Source: Cytobacillus suaedae
GTDB taxonomy: Bacteria; Bacillota; Bacilli; Bacillales; Bacillaceae_L
Direction of reading: 5' to 3'
DNA: 64,000 nucleotides
Assembly (NCBI GenBank): GCA_014960805.1
Contig: CP063163.1
Location: 2,498,001 to 2,562,000 of the forward strand
A model generated the notes under the pieces. That model made no database searches. It worked only from the letters and a program-made list of their open reading frames with translations, and was not told the DNA's origin. Position numbers and translations under genes: made by a program. The stretch's first letter is position 1. Every line of letters starts with the position of its first letter. Shown here one piece after another: positions 49,252 to 57,981 of the stretch.

Positions 49252-50064
49252 TCAAATACTTGGCTGACTTCCTTCAAATTCAATATCCACAAACCATGAT
49301 ACGATTGTTGTACTATCACGGACATTATTTTTCTTTATTTTCTTCAACAACATCCTTACACTTTCATCATTTGTAAAACGATTAAATGGTTTAAATATTT
49401 CAGTAGGATTGTTAAAGTTTGTGTTAGGACATTCTATAAGGCCGTCAGTTGTTAAAAATAACTGACTTCTCCCTTTTCTAAGTTCCTTTGTTCCTGTACT
49501 AAAGCATGGTACTTCTAGCTCAAAAGTGTTCACTTGCCCAATCCATTCATAGAAACTTCGATGATTTTGTTGAAATTCACCCAAATCTGCTAGTTCTGGA
49601 TGATTTAGATATAGTACACAATCACCAACCGAGAACCACCATAGGAATTTATCCTTTCTCACTACACATAAAAAGGATGTTTCTCCCTGTACATTTTTAC
49701 AAGACTCTTTAAAACTCTCACTTTCAAAAGTAGTCAATAATAGCTCATATAGACAAGTAAAAGATTTTCGAGGTTCCAGTTTTAGTAAGTTTACAACTTT
49801 TTCTTTTAAAGACTGTATGGTAGACACGATTAATTCAGCGCTTTGAGCTGTTTTGTGTGCATCTAAAAGCACCACAAACTCATAATTTACTAATTTATTA
49901 GCCCAAACAATACATCCGCCTTCATTTTTATACTGACCCGCAGTTGAATTTCCTCCAAAGCGACCCAAAACCATATGACCTATCTTACATATATTTACTT
50001 CATCTACGAAACTTTCTTGGTTTCCTACCCAAATGTGTTCTAAGTCAATATTTAATTTATTCAT
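49252..50064 (-). CDS. PP2C-like protein phosphatase
   Basis: 270 aa. The PP2C-like pattern is partly visible: RFGGNSTAGQYKNEGGCIVW (metal-binding region), FVVLLDAHKTAQSAE (DGxG replaced by DAH), LWWFSVGDCVLYL and LFLTTDGLIECPN (TDGL). The replacement of G by H next to the first Asp and the missing last DN block make activity uncertain. It overlaps the HIT gene by 8 nt and so is expressed with it from the T-box leader. Confidence 0.65.
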   Translation of the reverse strand: MNKLNIDLEHIWVGNQESFVDEVNICKIGHMVLGRFGGNSTAGQYKNEGGCIVWANKLVNYEFVVLLDAHKTAQSAELIVSTIQSLKEKVVNLLKLEPRKSFTCLYELLLTTFESESFKESCKNVQGETSFLCVVRKDKFLWWFSVGDCVLYLNHPELADLGEFQQNHRSFYEWIGQVNTFELEVPCFSTGTKELRKGRSQLFLTTDGLIECPNTNFNNPTEIFKPFNRFTNDESVRMLLKKIKKNNVRDSTTIVSWFVDIEFEGSQPSI

Positions 50065-50512
50065 ATGAGTTTGTCTCTAAATATACTTTTATTCTATGAC
50101 ATAACTCCACTACGTCATGATCGTTTCCCATTCTTGCATTCGGAGAGTCATAGACGGCAAAAGGACCCCAATATTGTTCAGGAGTGTTTGGATAGCGAGC
50201 AACCAAGTGCATGTGAAGATGAGGGACATTATTACCTGATACAAGAGCATAAACATGATCAGCCTTTTCAACTTCTTTAAGGGCTTTACTTAATCTCGCC
50301 ATGATAACCCCAAATCCTTTTGCTTCTTCTGGATTCATTTCAGCAAGAGTGGGCACATGTCTCTTGAGGTCAATCATAAGATGTCCTAAATAATTCGGTT
50401 TCCCATTATTATCAATGTGTCCAACATAAACATATTGATCCTCGTAAATGACATTTCCGACTACTGTTATACTTCCATTATGTTTTTTGCAAATAAAACA
50501 ATGGTCACCCAT
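50057..50512 (-). CDS. HIT-family protein under T-box control
   Basis: 151 aa. The active-site motif is VPHLHMHLVARYP (H-x-H-x-H) and the N-terminus CFICKKHNGS has the C-x-x-C of zinc-binding HIT proteins. HIT enzymes hydrolyse AMP-linked compounds, such as dinucleoside polyphosphates and aminoacyl-adenylates. GGGGGATTTTAT precedes the ATG. A complete T-box leader ends 40 nt upstream, which is unusual for this family. The PP2C-like gene overlaps its 3' end. Confidence 0.85.
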   Translation of the reverse strand: MGDHCFICKKHNGSITVVGNVIYEDQYVYVGHIDNNGKPNYLGHLMIDLKRHVPTLAEMNPEEAKGFGVIMARLSKALKEVEKADHVYALVSGNNVPHLHMHLVARYPNTPEQYWGPFAVYDSPNARMGNDHDVVELCHRIKVYLETNSYE

Positions 50513-50544
50513 ATAAAATCCCCCTTATTCTAGTTCATCCAAAA

Positions 50545-50814
50545 ATAAAAAAACCTATCATCTCATAAAGAGACGATAGGATTAACCCTAACGCGGTACC
50601 ACTCTTCTTGGTTTGCCTATATTATAATAGAACAAACCTTCTTAATTACTACATGACGGTAGTAAACCGTTTAGACCTACACGATCAGTCTAACCACTCA
50701 TAGGCGAGTTGGGGAATTTATTGACCACCTTTCAGCAAACGGCAGCTCTCTGAACAATAAAGGATTCCTTAGTACTCCTACTCACTGTGTTTAAATTATG
50801 TATTATGTAAAATT
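50545..50814 (-). promoter_or_regulatory. T-box leader with terminator/antiterminator
   Basis: The minus strand has GGAGTACTAAGG and CAGAGAGCTGCCGTTTGCTG (stem I distal parts), a specifier region AACTCGCCTATGAGTGG, the T-box AAGAGTGGTACCGCG (50591-50606) and a terminator CCTATCGTCTC / GAGATGATAGG with TTTTTTTA (50548-50580). Setting the specifier by the following GCC gives CTC (Leu); this reading is tentative. Uncharged tRNA should release the terminator and allow HIT-PP2C expression. Confidence 0.9.
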
Positions 50815-50820
50815 TTACTA

Positions 50821-50849
50821 ATCATACAATAGACTTAACATTCAGTCAA
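50821..50849 (-). promoter_or_regulatory. Sigma-A promoter of the T-box transcript
   Basis: TTGACT (50844-50849) and TATGAT (50821-50826), 17 nt apart on the minus strand, with stem I starting downstream. Confidence 0.8.
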
Positions 50850-50894
50850 TGTTTTTTAATAGATTTCAATGTTTCAGCCCGCTCTTTTGAATAA

Positions 50895-51392
50895 TCACTT
50901 TATTATAAACTGCTTGTTATTTTTATATTGCATTAAGTCCTTAATGACGTTTTTATGAAAGTATGTCCAAAATTCATTAGTACCCTGTGGAATATCATTT
51001 ACATCAAAAAACTTTGCAGAGGCAGTCTCTTCTGAAATTTGCTTTAAAGAACCTGTCCATTCTTCAACCAAAAATAATAGTTCAAACAGCTGATACTCAT
51101 CACCGAACTTATTTTTAGTACCGTATTTTGGGTTAGAATACACAGCTATTGCTTGAGCGGAGAGTACATTTAATCCGGTTTCTTCTTTTACTTCCCTAAC
51201 TAAGCATTCATAAATAGATTCATCTAGTTCAATAGAACCTGCAGGCATACTCCATTTACCTTCCCCAAGTCTCTCTATAAAGAGTACTTTTCCTTCAGAG
51301 TCTTCAATGATTGCTCTTACAGAAGGAACAATTAACTTTTGTTTTCCAACACTTGACCTTAATATTCCTAAATAAGATTCTTCCCACTTCAT
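50895..51392 (-). CDS. NUDIX hydrolase
   Basis: 165 aa. The NUDIX box GSIELDESIYECLVREVKEE-TGL is complete (G-x5-E-x7-R-E-x-x-E-E-x-G), after PSVRAIIEDSEGKVLFIERL and GKWSMPAG. It hydrolyses a nucleoside-diphosphate-linked compound. GAGG lies 8 nt before the ATG. Monocistronic. Confidence 0.85.
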   Translation of the reverse strand: MKWEESYLGILRSSVGKQKLIVPSVRAIIEDSEGKVLFIERLGEGKWSMPAGSIELDESIYECLVREVKEETGLNVLSAQAIAVYSNPKYGTKNKFGDEYQLFELLFLVEEWTGSLKQISEETASAKFFDVNDIPQGTNEFWTYFHKNVIKDLMQYKNNKQFIIK

Positions 51393-51466
51393 TTATAAAC
51401 CTCACTTTAATGCTTACTAATCAACCTAAATAATAATAAGAATTGCTTATTAAACTCTGGATACCG

Positions 51467-52228
51467 TTAGATACTACCTTTTTTTGACTTAATAATCATG
51501 GTAGTTGGAAACTTCCTGGCTTTGAACAAGGAATAGTAACGATCAGAAGCCTCCTCAGTCACACCATCAAATACATTTGAAACATCACTTTCAATGACAG
51601 CCTCAATAGTAAACTCTGCTCTTATCAATTCATTTATATAGGTTGACATCTTTCTTGTAGGAATTGTGACTGGAGCTTCTTCTCCCTTAAATTTTGGATA
51701 GTTTATTACTCCTTCTTCCTGATATGACCCTTCAAGTAAGATCTGGCATTCTCTACTTCTCAAATGCGCGTATAGAGGATGGTCCCAACTAAATATAAAA
51801 TAACCTCCAGGCTTTAAATATGAATATATTAATTCAAACGTGGCAGCAAGATCTGTAGTCCAACCAATGGCATAAATGGAATAAACCACATCAAAATATT
51901 GCTTAGGTATCCCAATGTCTTTTTCCATCGGTGAACAGATTAGTTTAGTATTTAAATCCTTTAGGGTTTCTCTTGCTATTTCTATTTGGGCCTCTGATAA
52001 ATCAATCCCCCAAAGTTCATTGGCACCTTTATCTGACATATATTTCAAAGAATGGCCACTTCCACAACCAATATCAAGGATTATTTTATTTGAAACATCA
52101 TTAAATAGCCCTAGCTCATCTTCGGTTTGTGTAAAAGGACCATAACTGGGTAGTGCATCTTTTCCATTAAAATGATGTGCTACTTTATCCCAGCTTTTCT
52201 TATTTTGTTTAAGTATATCAGTGGACAA
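51467..52228 (-). CDS. Class I SAM-dependent methyltransferase
   Basis: 253 aa. SAM motif I IILDIGCGSGHSLKYM, motif II WGIDLSEAQIEIA, and FDVVYSIYAIGWTTDLAATF with GGYFIFSWDHPLY. Similar to small-molecule (ubiE-type) methyltransferases of Bacillus. The start is TTG at 52228, 7 nt after GGGGG. No partner gene. Confidence 0.85.
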   Translation of the reverse strand: MSTDILKQNKKSWDKVAHHFNGKDALPSYGPFTQTEDELGLFNDVSNKIILDIGCGSGHSLKYMSDKGANELWGIDLSEAQIEIARETLKDLNTKLICSPMEKDIGIPKQYFDVVYSIYAIGWTTDLAATFELIYSYLKPGGYFIFSWDHPLYAHLRSRECQILLEGSYQEEGVINYPKFKGEEAPVTIPTRKMSTYINELIRAEFTIEAVIESDVSNVFDGVTEEASDRYYSLFKARKFPTTMIIKSKKGSI

Positions 52229-52488
52229 TCTGATTCCCCCATTTATATCTACATTTTATATACCAAATTTTAACATATACCCTAATAATAAATTCCTATT
52301 TTCAGAGACAACTAGTAGTGGCTCCCCACCATTAATAACACCATTTTACCTTAACACCACAAAAACAAGCCCCAATCCTTTTTGATATGTACATGATTAA
52401 TTTTGCTTACATACTATTTTTTTTAAGAGGTCTAATAAGCAGCAGCCTAAGTGCAAATCTTTTACTCGAAGGCTTATCATCAAAGGAC

Positions 52489-52866
52489 TCAATTGTTTTT
52501 TAATAAAATAGTTTCCGAGTTATTATTCCACTCAATTATAATAATAAGCTCTGCCTTTTCTGATGTTTTTCTCTCATTAAGACTTACTCCTTCACTTTTA
52601 AAGACCCCAGAATTATTTAGTTTTACTCCCTCTTGTTCAGTTCCCCATCTTGGTGCTTCTAATTTGTATTTAATACTACCAACGTTCTCAAAGTTATCAT
52701 CCTTATATTTAAGTATTATATCTTCACTTTCTTTTCCAGATGTTTGATGCAAGACTACCTCCGCTGACCAACTTTCACTTTCTCCAAAAAAAGTTAGCGA
52801 ATCAGACATCTGACAGCCTGATAAAAGAACAATTGTGAACAATAATAATTTTATATATTTTTTCAT
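52489..52866 (-). CDS. Lipoprotein, 125 aa
   Basis: MKKYIKLLLFTIVLLSGC with lipobox LLSGC. The mature part (SWSAEVVLHQTSG, KYKLEAPRWGTEQEGVKLNN) is a beta-rich domain ending in a strand (AELIIIIEWNNN). Family not recognised. ATG at 52866 follows AGGTGAAGG. Confidence 0.65.
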   Translation of the reverse strand: MKKYIKLLLFTIVLLSGCQMSDSLTFFGESESWSAEVVLHQTSGKESEDIILKYKDDNFENVGSIKYKLEAPRWGTEQEGVKLNNSGVFKSEGVSLNERKTSEKAELIIIIEWNNNSETILLKNN

Positions 52867-53006
52867 AAGCACCTTCACCTCTTTAAGAAGTTTATTACTC
52901 CAAAATAGTCTATAATTGAGCTTACATCAGTCTCTATTCCAATCAATCTTCATTCGCAATCTACTAACCTACAACTCACCTCGAAAAAAAACATTAGTTA
53001 AAGTCG

Positions 53007-53351
53007 TCAAAAGCTATAAACAACCACTTTGACGGCTATTTTTTCATTATTAGCATTTCCACCGTACCACACTCTGACCTTTTGACCCTGTTTCAAATCT
53101 TCAATATTATTTATAAAAAGAGATTTAAAACCCAATGCTGTTATTTTTGTTGTTTCTGTGATCTTCACTTCAAGGGGCATATATGATGCATCCGGCTCAA
53201 TCTTTATTTCATGTAAAACAATTGTTTCTCCATTAATGTCACCTATGATTTTCTTCACAAAGTAATCATTTCTATTCCTAAAAGAATCGACTGCGTACCA
53301 GAGTATGTTTAATATAAGGGATGTAATGATAATCCACTTTAAATATTTCAA
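53007..53351 (-). CDS. Membrane-anchored DUF3221-like protein
   Basis: 114 aa. One helix at residues 4-20 (LKWIIITSLILNILWY), then a small OB-like domain with NNIEDLKQGQKVRVWYGGNA, a pattern close to the LKVGQKVKVWFxG of DUF3221/YobA proteins. The start is TTG at 53351 behind GGGGTG. Function unknown. Confidence 0.6.
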   Translation of the reverse strand: MKYLKWIIITSLILNILWYAVDSFRNRNDYFVKKIIGDINGETIVLHEIKIEPDASYMPLEVKITETTKITALGFKSLFINNIEDLKQGQKVRVWYGGNANNEKIAVKVVVYSF

Positions 53352-53397
53352 TTTAATACACCCCTTATATCTTTTTTGTTTAGGTGAACAGTAAGTC

Positions 53398-53448
53398 TTT
53401 TAAAAAAGAGCACTTCCTCGTTGTTGAAGAAATGCCCTTAGATGGAAT
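53398..53448. repeat. CGTTAG-hairpin repeat, short form, diverged
   Basis: TTTAAAAAAGAGCACTTCCTCG / TTGAAGAAATGCCCTTAGATGGAATGAG. The core CCCTTAG is kept. Confidence 0.6.
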
Positions 53449-53453
53449 GAGTA

Positions 53454-53669
53454 TTAGATGGTTTTGTCTTTATTTACTTCTTTAGGTTGTATGGAATAAT
53501 TATGTTTAGAATTCTCAACCGGACTATCATGTTTCAGATCAACCTTGTTCCCAGTTGTAATGTCATCAAAAGGAGTATATCTGTTAGATGGTGTTACTTT
53601 CTTCTTTATCATTCGATAAATTACAAATCCAATTACAGAAATAACGAATAATGTGTAGACATACGCCAT
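53454..53669 (-). CDS. Small membrane protein, 71 aa
   Basis: MAYVYTLFVISVIGFVIYRM is one helix; a basic KKKVTPSNRYTPFDDITTG stretch and a polar tail follow. Family not recognised. GGAG lies 7 nt before the ATG. Confidence 0.55.
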   Translation of the reverse strand: MAYVYTLFVISVIGFVIYRMIKKKVTPSNRYTPFDDITTGNKVDLKHDSPVENSKHNYSIQPKEVNKDKTI

Positions 53670-53742
53670 TTTATCACTCCTACTATCTACTGCATTACTT
53701 ATCTATTCTAAAAATAACCCTAAAATTCCTTTTACATAGTAA

Positions 53743-54723
53743 TTAGTCTATAAACTTATCCTCATATTTGCTTTTTGATAGTATGTCTGCGGAAGACATT
53801 AAGGTCCATTCTAAGACGTCAACATCAGGATTTTGTTCTAAAAATGACTTCATAATCTGATAGCCCACTTTGTAATTGGATAAAGGAGGTATATATCCTT
53901 CTCCATGGGAAAACTTAACATATAGTTTAGAGTCAGCTGAATGTAGATCTTTCTTCACTTCTTCCCATACATGTTTCTCATCATCGTAAGATATTTCCTC
54001 TAGCATTGGCTTAGATATATCTGGATAAATGATCCTCGCAAAAGCAACTGCTTTTCCTTCTAAAAGAATATTGTCGATTAATGAAGGAAGAACACGATTA
54101 ACTTTGTCCTCATGTTCCATAAAGACTGTATGATGATATTCATGAGCGGCTACGTTTTTAAGATCGCCTTCTTGAAAAGAGGAACCTATTCGCAAGAGCA
54201 CTACTTCCTCATTGAAAGCAATACCCGCTGAGGTTAATGAGTACCCTTTTTCTGTAAAAGGAATAATATAGATCCTTTTATTACCTCCTGGTAGCATGTC
54301 ACTTGATTTTATTAATGCTTCAGAGATCGTACTGTTGATAAGTTCTTGTTTTTCACTTAGTGCAAGAATGTCTCGTTCGAATTGATAAATATCGACTGGA
54401 ACTCCAAAATAATCCTCATGGGCTGCCGTAAAAATATCATATCCTTCATTTTCACTAAATGCCTTTTCCCTAAAAGGTTCTAAAAATAACTCTTTATATT
54501 TATTTGCATCATTTACATTGCCTTCTTTCACATAATTTACATAATCCATTAATTCCTCATACATAGGTATGATTTCAAATTGTTGGTTATTATGTGTAAA
54601 TATGTAGGAAGAAGGCGGGGTATAGATCTTATCTTCATCAACTTTTGTTTCGATGACACTGCTTGTACAGCCCGACAGAATTAGTAAGCTACTTAATATA
54701 AATATGTAAACCTGACGCTTCAT
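53743..54723 (-). CDS. DUF2268-family lipoprotein, putative zinc protease
   Basis: 326 aa. Lipobox LSGC after MKRQVYIFILSSLLI. The DUF2268 domain holds the zincin motif VAAHEYHHTVFME (HExxH) and a downstream E in LLEGKAVAFAR (glu-zincin ligand), so it is a secreted, membrane-tethered metallopeptidase. KRIYIIPF and VGYQIMKSFLEQNPDVDVLEW are typical family parts. ATG at 54723 behind GGGGG. It lies 47 nt downstream of the phospholipase-C-like gene; they may be one operon. Confidence 0.85.
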   Translation of the reverse strand: MKRQVYIFILSSLLILSGCTSSVIETKVDEDKIYTPPSSYIFTHNNQQFEIIPMYEELMDYVNYVKEGNVNDANKYKELFLEPFREKAFSENEGYDIFTAAHEDYFGVPVDIYQFERDILALSEKQELINSTISEALIKSSDMLPGGNKRIYIIPFTEKGYSLTSAGIAFNEEVVLLRIGSSFQEGDLKNVAAHEYHHTVFMEHEDKVNRVLPSLIDNILLEGKAVAFARIIYPDISKPMLEEISYDDEKHVWEEVKKDLHSADSKLYVKFSHGEGYIPPLSNYKVGYQIMKSFLEQNPDVDVLEWTLMSSADILSKSKYEDKFID

Positions 54724-54769
54724 CTTAACCCCCTGATTAGAATTAATTGAAAAGGACATTAGTTTGAAA

Positions 54770-55396
54770 TTACCCTTTAAGGAAAGACTTTGTCTTTAAT
54801 AACCCAATTTCAACTGATGTTTCTATATATCCAATGATTTGATTGAAGGTAAATACATTTAAGTCTTCATGAATAACTTCCTTATCGTACTCCATATCAC
54901 CTAGTACATAAGGAATCAACCTTTCAACATCTTGAGATGTAACTTCTTCTAGATCTGGAACTGTAGGGACATAGTTAAGTTGTTTTTTAAGTTTTTCAGT
55001 AAAGCCGTAGTGCTCTAATAACTTACCATTCAGCAATCGAAAATCATTATGATATAACTTATGTAATTCTCCATCAGCATCCATTCGCTTCCTTAACCAA
55101 GGAAGATAAAAGCCTCTTAAATAAATATCGTCAGCAATTAAGTGTGTATAGTATCCTAAAATGTATGGATTGACATTTTCTTCTCTAGAACTATACTTAG
55201 TTAAAAAACTAGTATAATCAACACTTCTTGAATAATCTTGTACTTCCCCAATAAAGAAATGTGATAAGTTCTTTTCTTCAAATCCAAATACAGCATCTGG
55301 AGCAATACTTCCAAGCAAAAAAGATGTTTTATCTTCAATCAATAAAGAATCAGCAATTTTATTACCTATAATTAAATGCATTATTCTTGAACCCAA
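54770..55396 (-). CDS. Zinc-dependent phospholipase C-like hydrolase
   Basis: 208 aa. MHLIIGNKIA, DKTSFLLGSIAPDAVFGF, LSHFFIG and LGYYTHLIADDIYLRGFY carry the H and D pattern of the zinc-PLC/S1-P1 nuclease fold. It may cleave phospholipids or other phosphoesters, and there is no signal peptide. The start is TTG at 55396 behind AGGGAGAG or ATG at 55381. It is transcribed in the direction of the DUF2268 gene. Confidence 0.75.
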   Translation of the reverse strand: MGSRIMHLIIGNKIADSLLIEDKTSFLLGSIAPDAVFGFEEKNLSHFFIGEVQDYSRSVDYTSFLTKYSSREENVNPYILGYYTHLIADDIYLRGFYLPWLRKRMDADGELHKLYHNDFRLLNGKLLEHYGFTEKLKKQLNYVPTVPDLEEVTSQDVERLIPYVLGDMEYDKEVIHEDLNVFTFNQIIGYIETSVEIGLLKTKSFLKG

Positions 55397-55440
55397 AATT
55401 CTCTCCCTCCCTTTATATGGACAATGATTAGTTTCTACTT

Positions 55441-55836
55441 CTACCCCTCTAATAACCTCATGTAATATAAGTCTTCCCCATCATGTTCTACAATCAAAAT
55501 ATAGGAAAGCCTTACATCTTCGTCAGTAGAGTAAACTTTTGTTCCTACCGGTAGTTTAGTTGAATAAAAGTCTTTAAACAGAAAGCTACTATTGGTTTGT
55601 TTTATAATTTCACCAACAAATTTCTCCTTAGTATACTTACTTTTTTCATCTTGAAACCACTCAAGGCTTGTAACATTTGAATAGACATTACCATTATTGT
55701 ACTGAATAATATCAGCATCCGAATTTTGCCTCAATACATCTTTAGCGGTTACTCTTCCTCCATCAGCATAACACCCTGTAGTAAACACAAATAGCACAAC
55801 AGAAACAAATATTAACCATAGCCAATTCGCTTTCAC
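55441..55836 (-). CDS. Lipoprotein, 131 aa
   Basis: MKANWLWLIFVSVVLFVFTT-GC lipobox (TTGC). The mature part (VLRQNSDADIIQYNNGNVYS, SKYTKEKFVGEIIKQTNSSF, LPVGTKVYST) is an OB/SH3-like beta protein, seen in other small Bacillus lipoproteins. GTG at 55836 lies 5 nt after GGAGG. Upstream, the next gene reads in the same direction. Confidence 0.65.
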   Translation of the reverse strand: MKANWLWLIFVSVVLFVFTTGCYADGGRVTAKDVLRQNSDADIIQYNNGNVYSNVTSLEWFQDEKSKYTKEKFVGEIIKQTNSSFLFKDFYSTKLPVGTKVYSTDEDVRLSYILIVEHDGEDLYYMRLLEG

Positions 55837-55887
55837 TGTATCCTCCATTCTTCCAAATTTAATTTTCGAAGACTGTTAGAAGTGATT

Positions 55888-55922
55888 AAAAGGAGGCTCT
55901 TTCCGAAAATACCTCCTCTTTC
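55888..55922 (-). terminator. Terminator of the TIGR01777 gene
   Basis: Minus strand GAGGAGGTATTTTCGGAAAGAGCCTCCTTTT in blocks: GGAGG / CCTCC with a T run. Confidence 0.7.
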
Positions 55923-55928
55923 TTCTTA

Positions 55929-56819
55929 CTACTCATTTATAATGGCAGTTAAAGCTGAATAAATAGTTGGATAATGGAATTCAAATCCATGATTCAAGAG
56001 CCTTTCAGGAAGAACCCAACGGCTTTTTAAGATTAATTCTGTCTCTGTTTGAATAAGAACCGCACCTATTTCCAATAACCATTTTGGAGATGGTAAGCCA
56101 ATTTTCACATTCATTGTTTTACGTAGAGCTGCCATTAACTCTCGATTTGTTATTGGTTCAGGTGAAGCACAATTAAACAATCCACTTAAATCTTTGTTTT
56201 GTTCAATAAATAAAACAATTTGATAAAGGTCTTCAATATGAATCCAGCTAAATTTCTGATTACCAGATCCTTGAACTCCACCAAGGCCAAATTTCACAAG
56301 GTTTTTAAATGGTGTCATGACTCCTCCATCTTCCCCTAACACAATTGAAATTCTTAAAGCAGCCATCCTTGTGTTAGGTAAATGGAACTGAAAAAATGAA
56401 GCTTCCCATGCTTTAGCTACCTCAACCGAAAAGCCGCTTCCTATTTCACCAGTTGAATCCGTCATGGGTCTGTCCTCTGCATGACGATAAATGGTTGCAG
56501 TACTCGAATTGATCCATAATGCAGGTGGCTTACTACACATCAATATAGCTTTGCCTAATATTTCAGTGGTTTCTGTTCTTGATTTAACAATCTCTTTTTT
56601 ATTTTCCTCGGTATAAAGACAGTCTACAGACTTGCCTGCCAAATTAATTAACATTTCTGAGCCCTCTAATGCCTCAATAACACCGCTTTTATCCTCCCAG
56701 GTACATTGACCAGAGTTTCTTGAAATAATGATAACCTCATATCCTTGCTCCAAGAACTTCTTTTCTAAATACTTCCCAATAAAACCAGTACCGCCAGCTA
56801 AAACAATCTTTTTTTGCAT
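55929..56819 (-). CDS. TIGR01777-family oxidoreductase (epimerase-like SDR)
   Basis: 296 aa. Rossmann motif IVLAGGTGFIGKYLEKKF; MLINLAGKSVDCLYTEENKK and INSSTATIYRHAEDRPMTDS (catalytic T/Y region); FSWIHIEDLYQIVLFIEQN; end SRWVLPERLLNHGFEFHYPT. It is the YfhF/SulA type of extended SDR with unknown substrate. AGTGAG precedes the ATG. Monocistronic. Confidence 0.85.
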   Translation of the reverse strand: MQKKIVLAGGTGFIGKYLEKKFLEQGYEVIIISRNSGQCTWEDKSGVIEALEGSEMLINLAGKSVDCLYTEENKKEIVKSRTETTEILGKAILMCSKPPALWINSSTATIYRHAEDRPMTDSTGEIGSGFSVEVAKAWEASFFQFHLPNTRMAALRISIVLGEDGGVMTPFKNLVKFGLGGVQGSGNQKFSWIHIEDLYQIVLFIEQNKDLSGLFNCASPEPITNRELMAALRKTMNVKIGLPSPKWLLEIGAVLIQTETELILKSRWVLPERLLNHGFEFHYPTIYSALTAIINE

Positions 56820-56943
56820 GTGATCAACTCACTTCATTTGTTTTGTACCTAAACAGTGTTTGTTCCTTTTTTTACTATAGTGGTCCCATTCTATGTACAG
56901 TCCTATGTCTGATTAAGAGTTAATTAATAAGTTTAGAAAGTTA

Positions 56944-57060
56944 TCAAATAGTTAAGTTAACAGACATACCGTTCTCTTTTTTCTTAAAAACCATATATGT
57001 TAATGGTTTATCCCCATTTCCGAAATGCTTTATTTTCATTTTACCATTAACATCCAATTC
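56944..57060 (-). pseudogene. Orphan 3' end of an unknown gene
   Basis: Minus frame: ELDVNGKMKIKHFGNGDKPL, then TYMVFKKKENGMSVNLTI and TGA at 56944. It has no ribosome-binding site and its 5' end abuts the gene at 57063. Typical of a truncated remnant. Confidence 0.5.
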
Positions 57061-57062
57061 AG

Positions 57063-57314
57063 TTAATTACTCTTTCTCATACCTCCCATAGAAAAAATTA
57101 AACCTAACGCAACCAATGTGTACTCAAACCCCTTAAGGTCTATATTGTTATCAAGGACTAGTATCCCTCCAACTAAGGATATATGTAAGCCGAAAATCAT
57201 ATACTTTATTCCTGAGTCTGTGTTTTTTATAGTTACAAAAATTAAATACAATAAATAGATTGATAGCGGAATTGCTATAAAAACCAAAGCAAACAAACTA
57301 ACCATTGGACTCAT
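57063..57314 (-). CDS. Membrane protein, 83 aa
   Basis: Three helices (MVSLFALVFIAIPLSIYLLY; IKYMIFGLHISLVGGILVL; YTLVALGLIFSMGGM). Family not recognised. AAGGGGG lies 9 nt before the ATG at 57314. Confidence 0.55.
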   Translation of the reverse strand: MSPMVSLFALVFIAIPLSIYLLYLIFVTIKNTDSGIKYMIFGLHISLVGGILVLDNNIDLKGFEYTLVALGLIFSMGGMRKSN

Positions 57315-57349
57315 TTTTCATTCCCCCTTATAACCTGCTACTCTGCTTG

Positions 57350-57397
57350 AATACAAAAAGGCACTTTTCCTTATGGATTAGTGCCTACTATTATTCT
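57350..57397. repeat. CGTTAG-hairpin repeat, short form, diverged
   Basis: AATACAAAAAGGCACTTTTCC / ATGGATTAGTGCCTACTATTATTC. Arms GGCACT / AGTGCC. The end is CCTACTATTAT. Confidence 0.55.
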
Positions 57398-57885
57398 AAA
57401 TTCCCCTTCGAAATTCCCACTACCTTCCATGTACTTTTTATATTTTGCATTAGAAGGATGATATTCCTTACTCCAATGTCTTCCCCATTATCCTTATCAA
57501 ATTCAAAACATTTCAGGCTTATTGAACGTTTATTATCTATGTGATATTTTTCCATAACAGTCGAAGTAGCGCTTCCATTGGGATATGATAACGAATAAGT
57601 AGGAGGTTTACATTCCTGGACAAATCTTTTGAATCCTTTCCAATCTAAAGGTTCTCTAATTATGCGATATACGGAATCATTTGAAATTATCTTCCACTCC
57701 TCTTCATTTACAACATAGTTACTCATATTTTTATCTAGTTCAGCTTCCTGAACTAATTTTTCTACAATTGAATACGGCTCTGAATAAGAGTCTTTCATTT
57801 TTGAGTAAGTAATATATTTTTCTCCATAAAAAATGAATGCTGTTAAAAATAAGAAAACTACAAACAAGCCAAATATTTTTTTCAT
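57391..57885 (-). CDS. Membrane-anchored hypothetical protein, 164 aa
   Basis: One N-terminal helix (IFGLFVVFLFLTAFIFYG), then an extracellular soluble domain with a conserved-looking FVQECKPPTYSLSYPNGSAT and ILLMQNIKSTWKVVGISKGN. Family not recognised. AGGGAGAG precedes the ATG. Confidence 0.6.
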   Translation of the reverse strand: MKKIFGLFVVFLFLTAFIFYGEKYITYSKMKDSYSEPYSIVEKLVQEAELDKNMSNYVVNEEEWKIISNDSVYRIIREPLDWKGFKRFVQECKPPTYSLSYPNGSATSTVMEKYHIDNKRSISLKCFEFDKDNGEDIGVRNIILLMQNIKSTWKVVGISKGNLE

Positions 57886-57981
57886 AATCTCTCCCTAAAA
57901 ATGAATTAACCACAAATTATAAGAGCTTATTGAATAACTCCTGAGTCAGTATACTTTTGAATAAATATTCATTTATACCCC

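Noticed and set aside
45268-52228. A biosynthetic or antibiotic-resistance cluster (APH, methyltransferases, NUDIX, kinases)
   Set aside because: The genes are mostly monocistronic, with separate controls and no shared pathway that I can name; resistance to a given drug cannot be read from these motifs.
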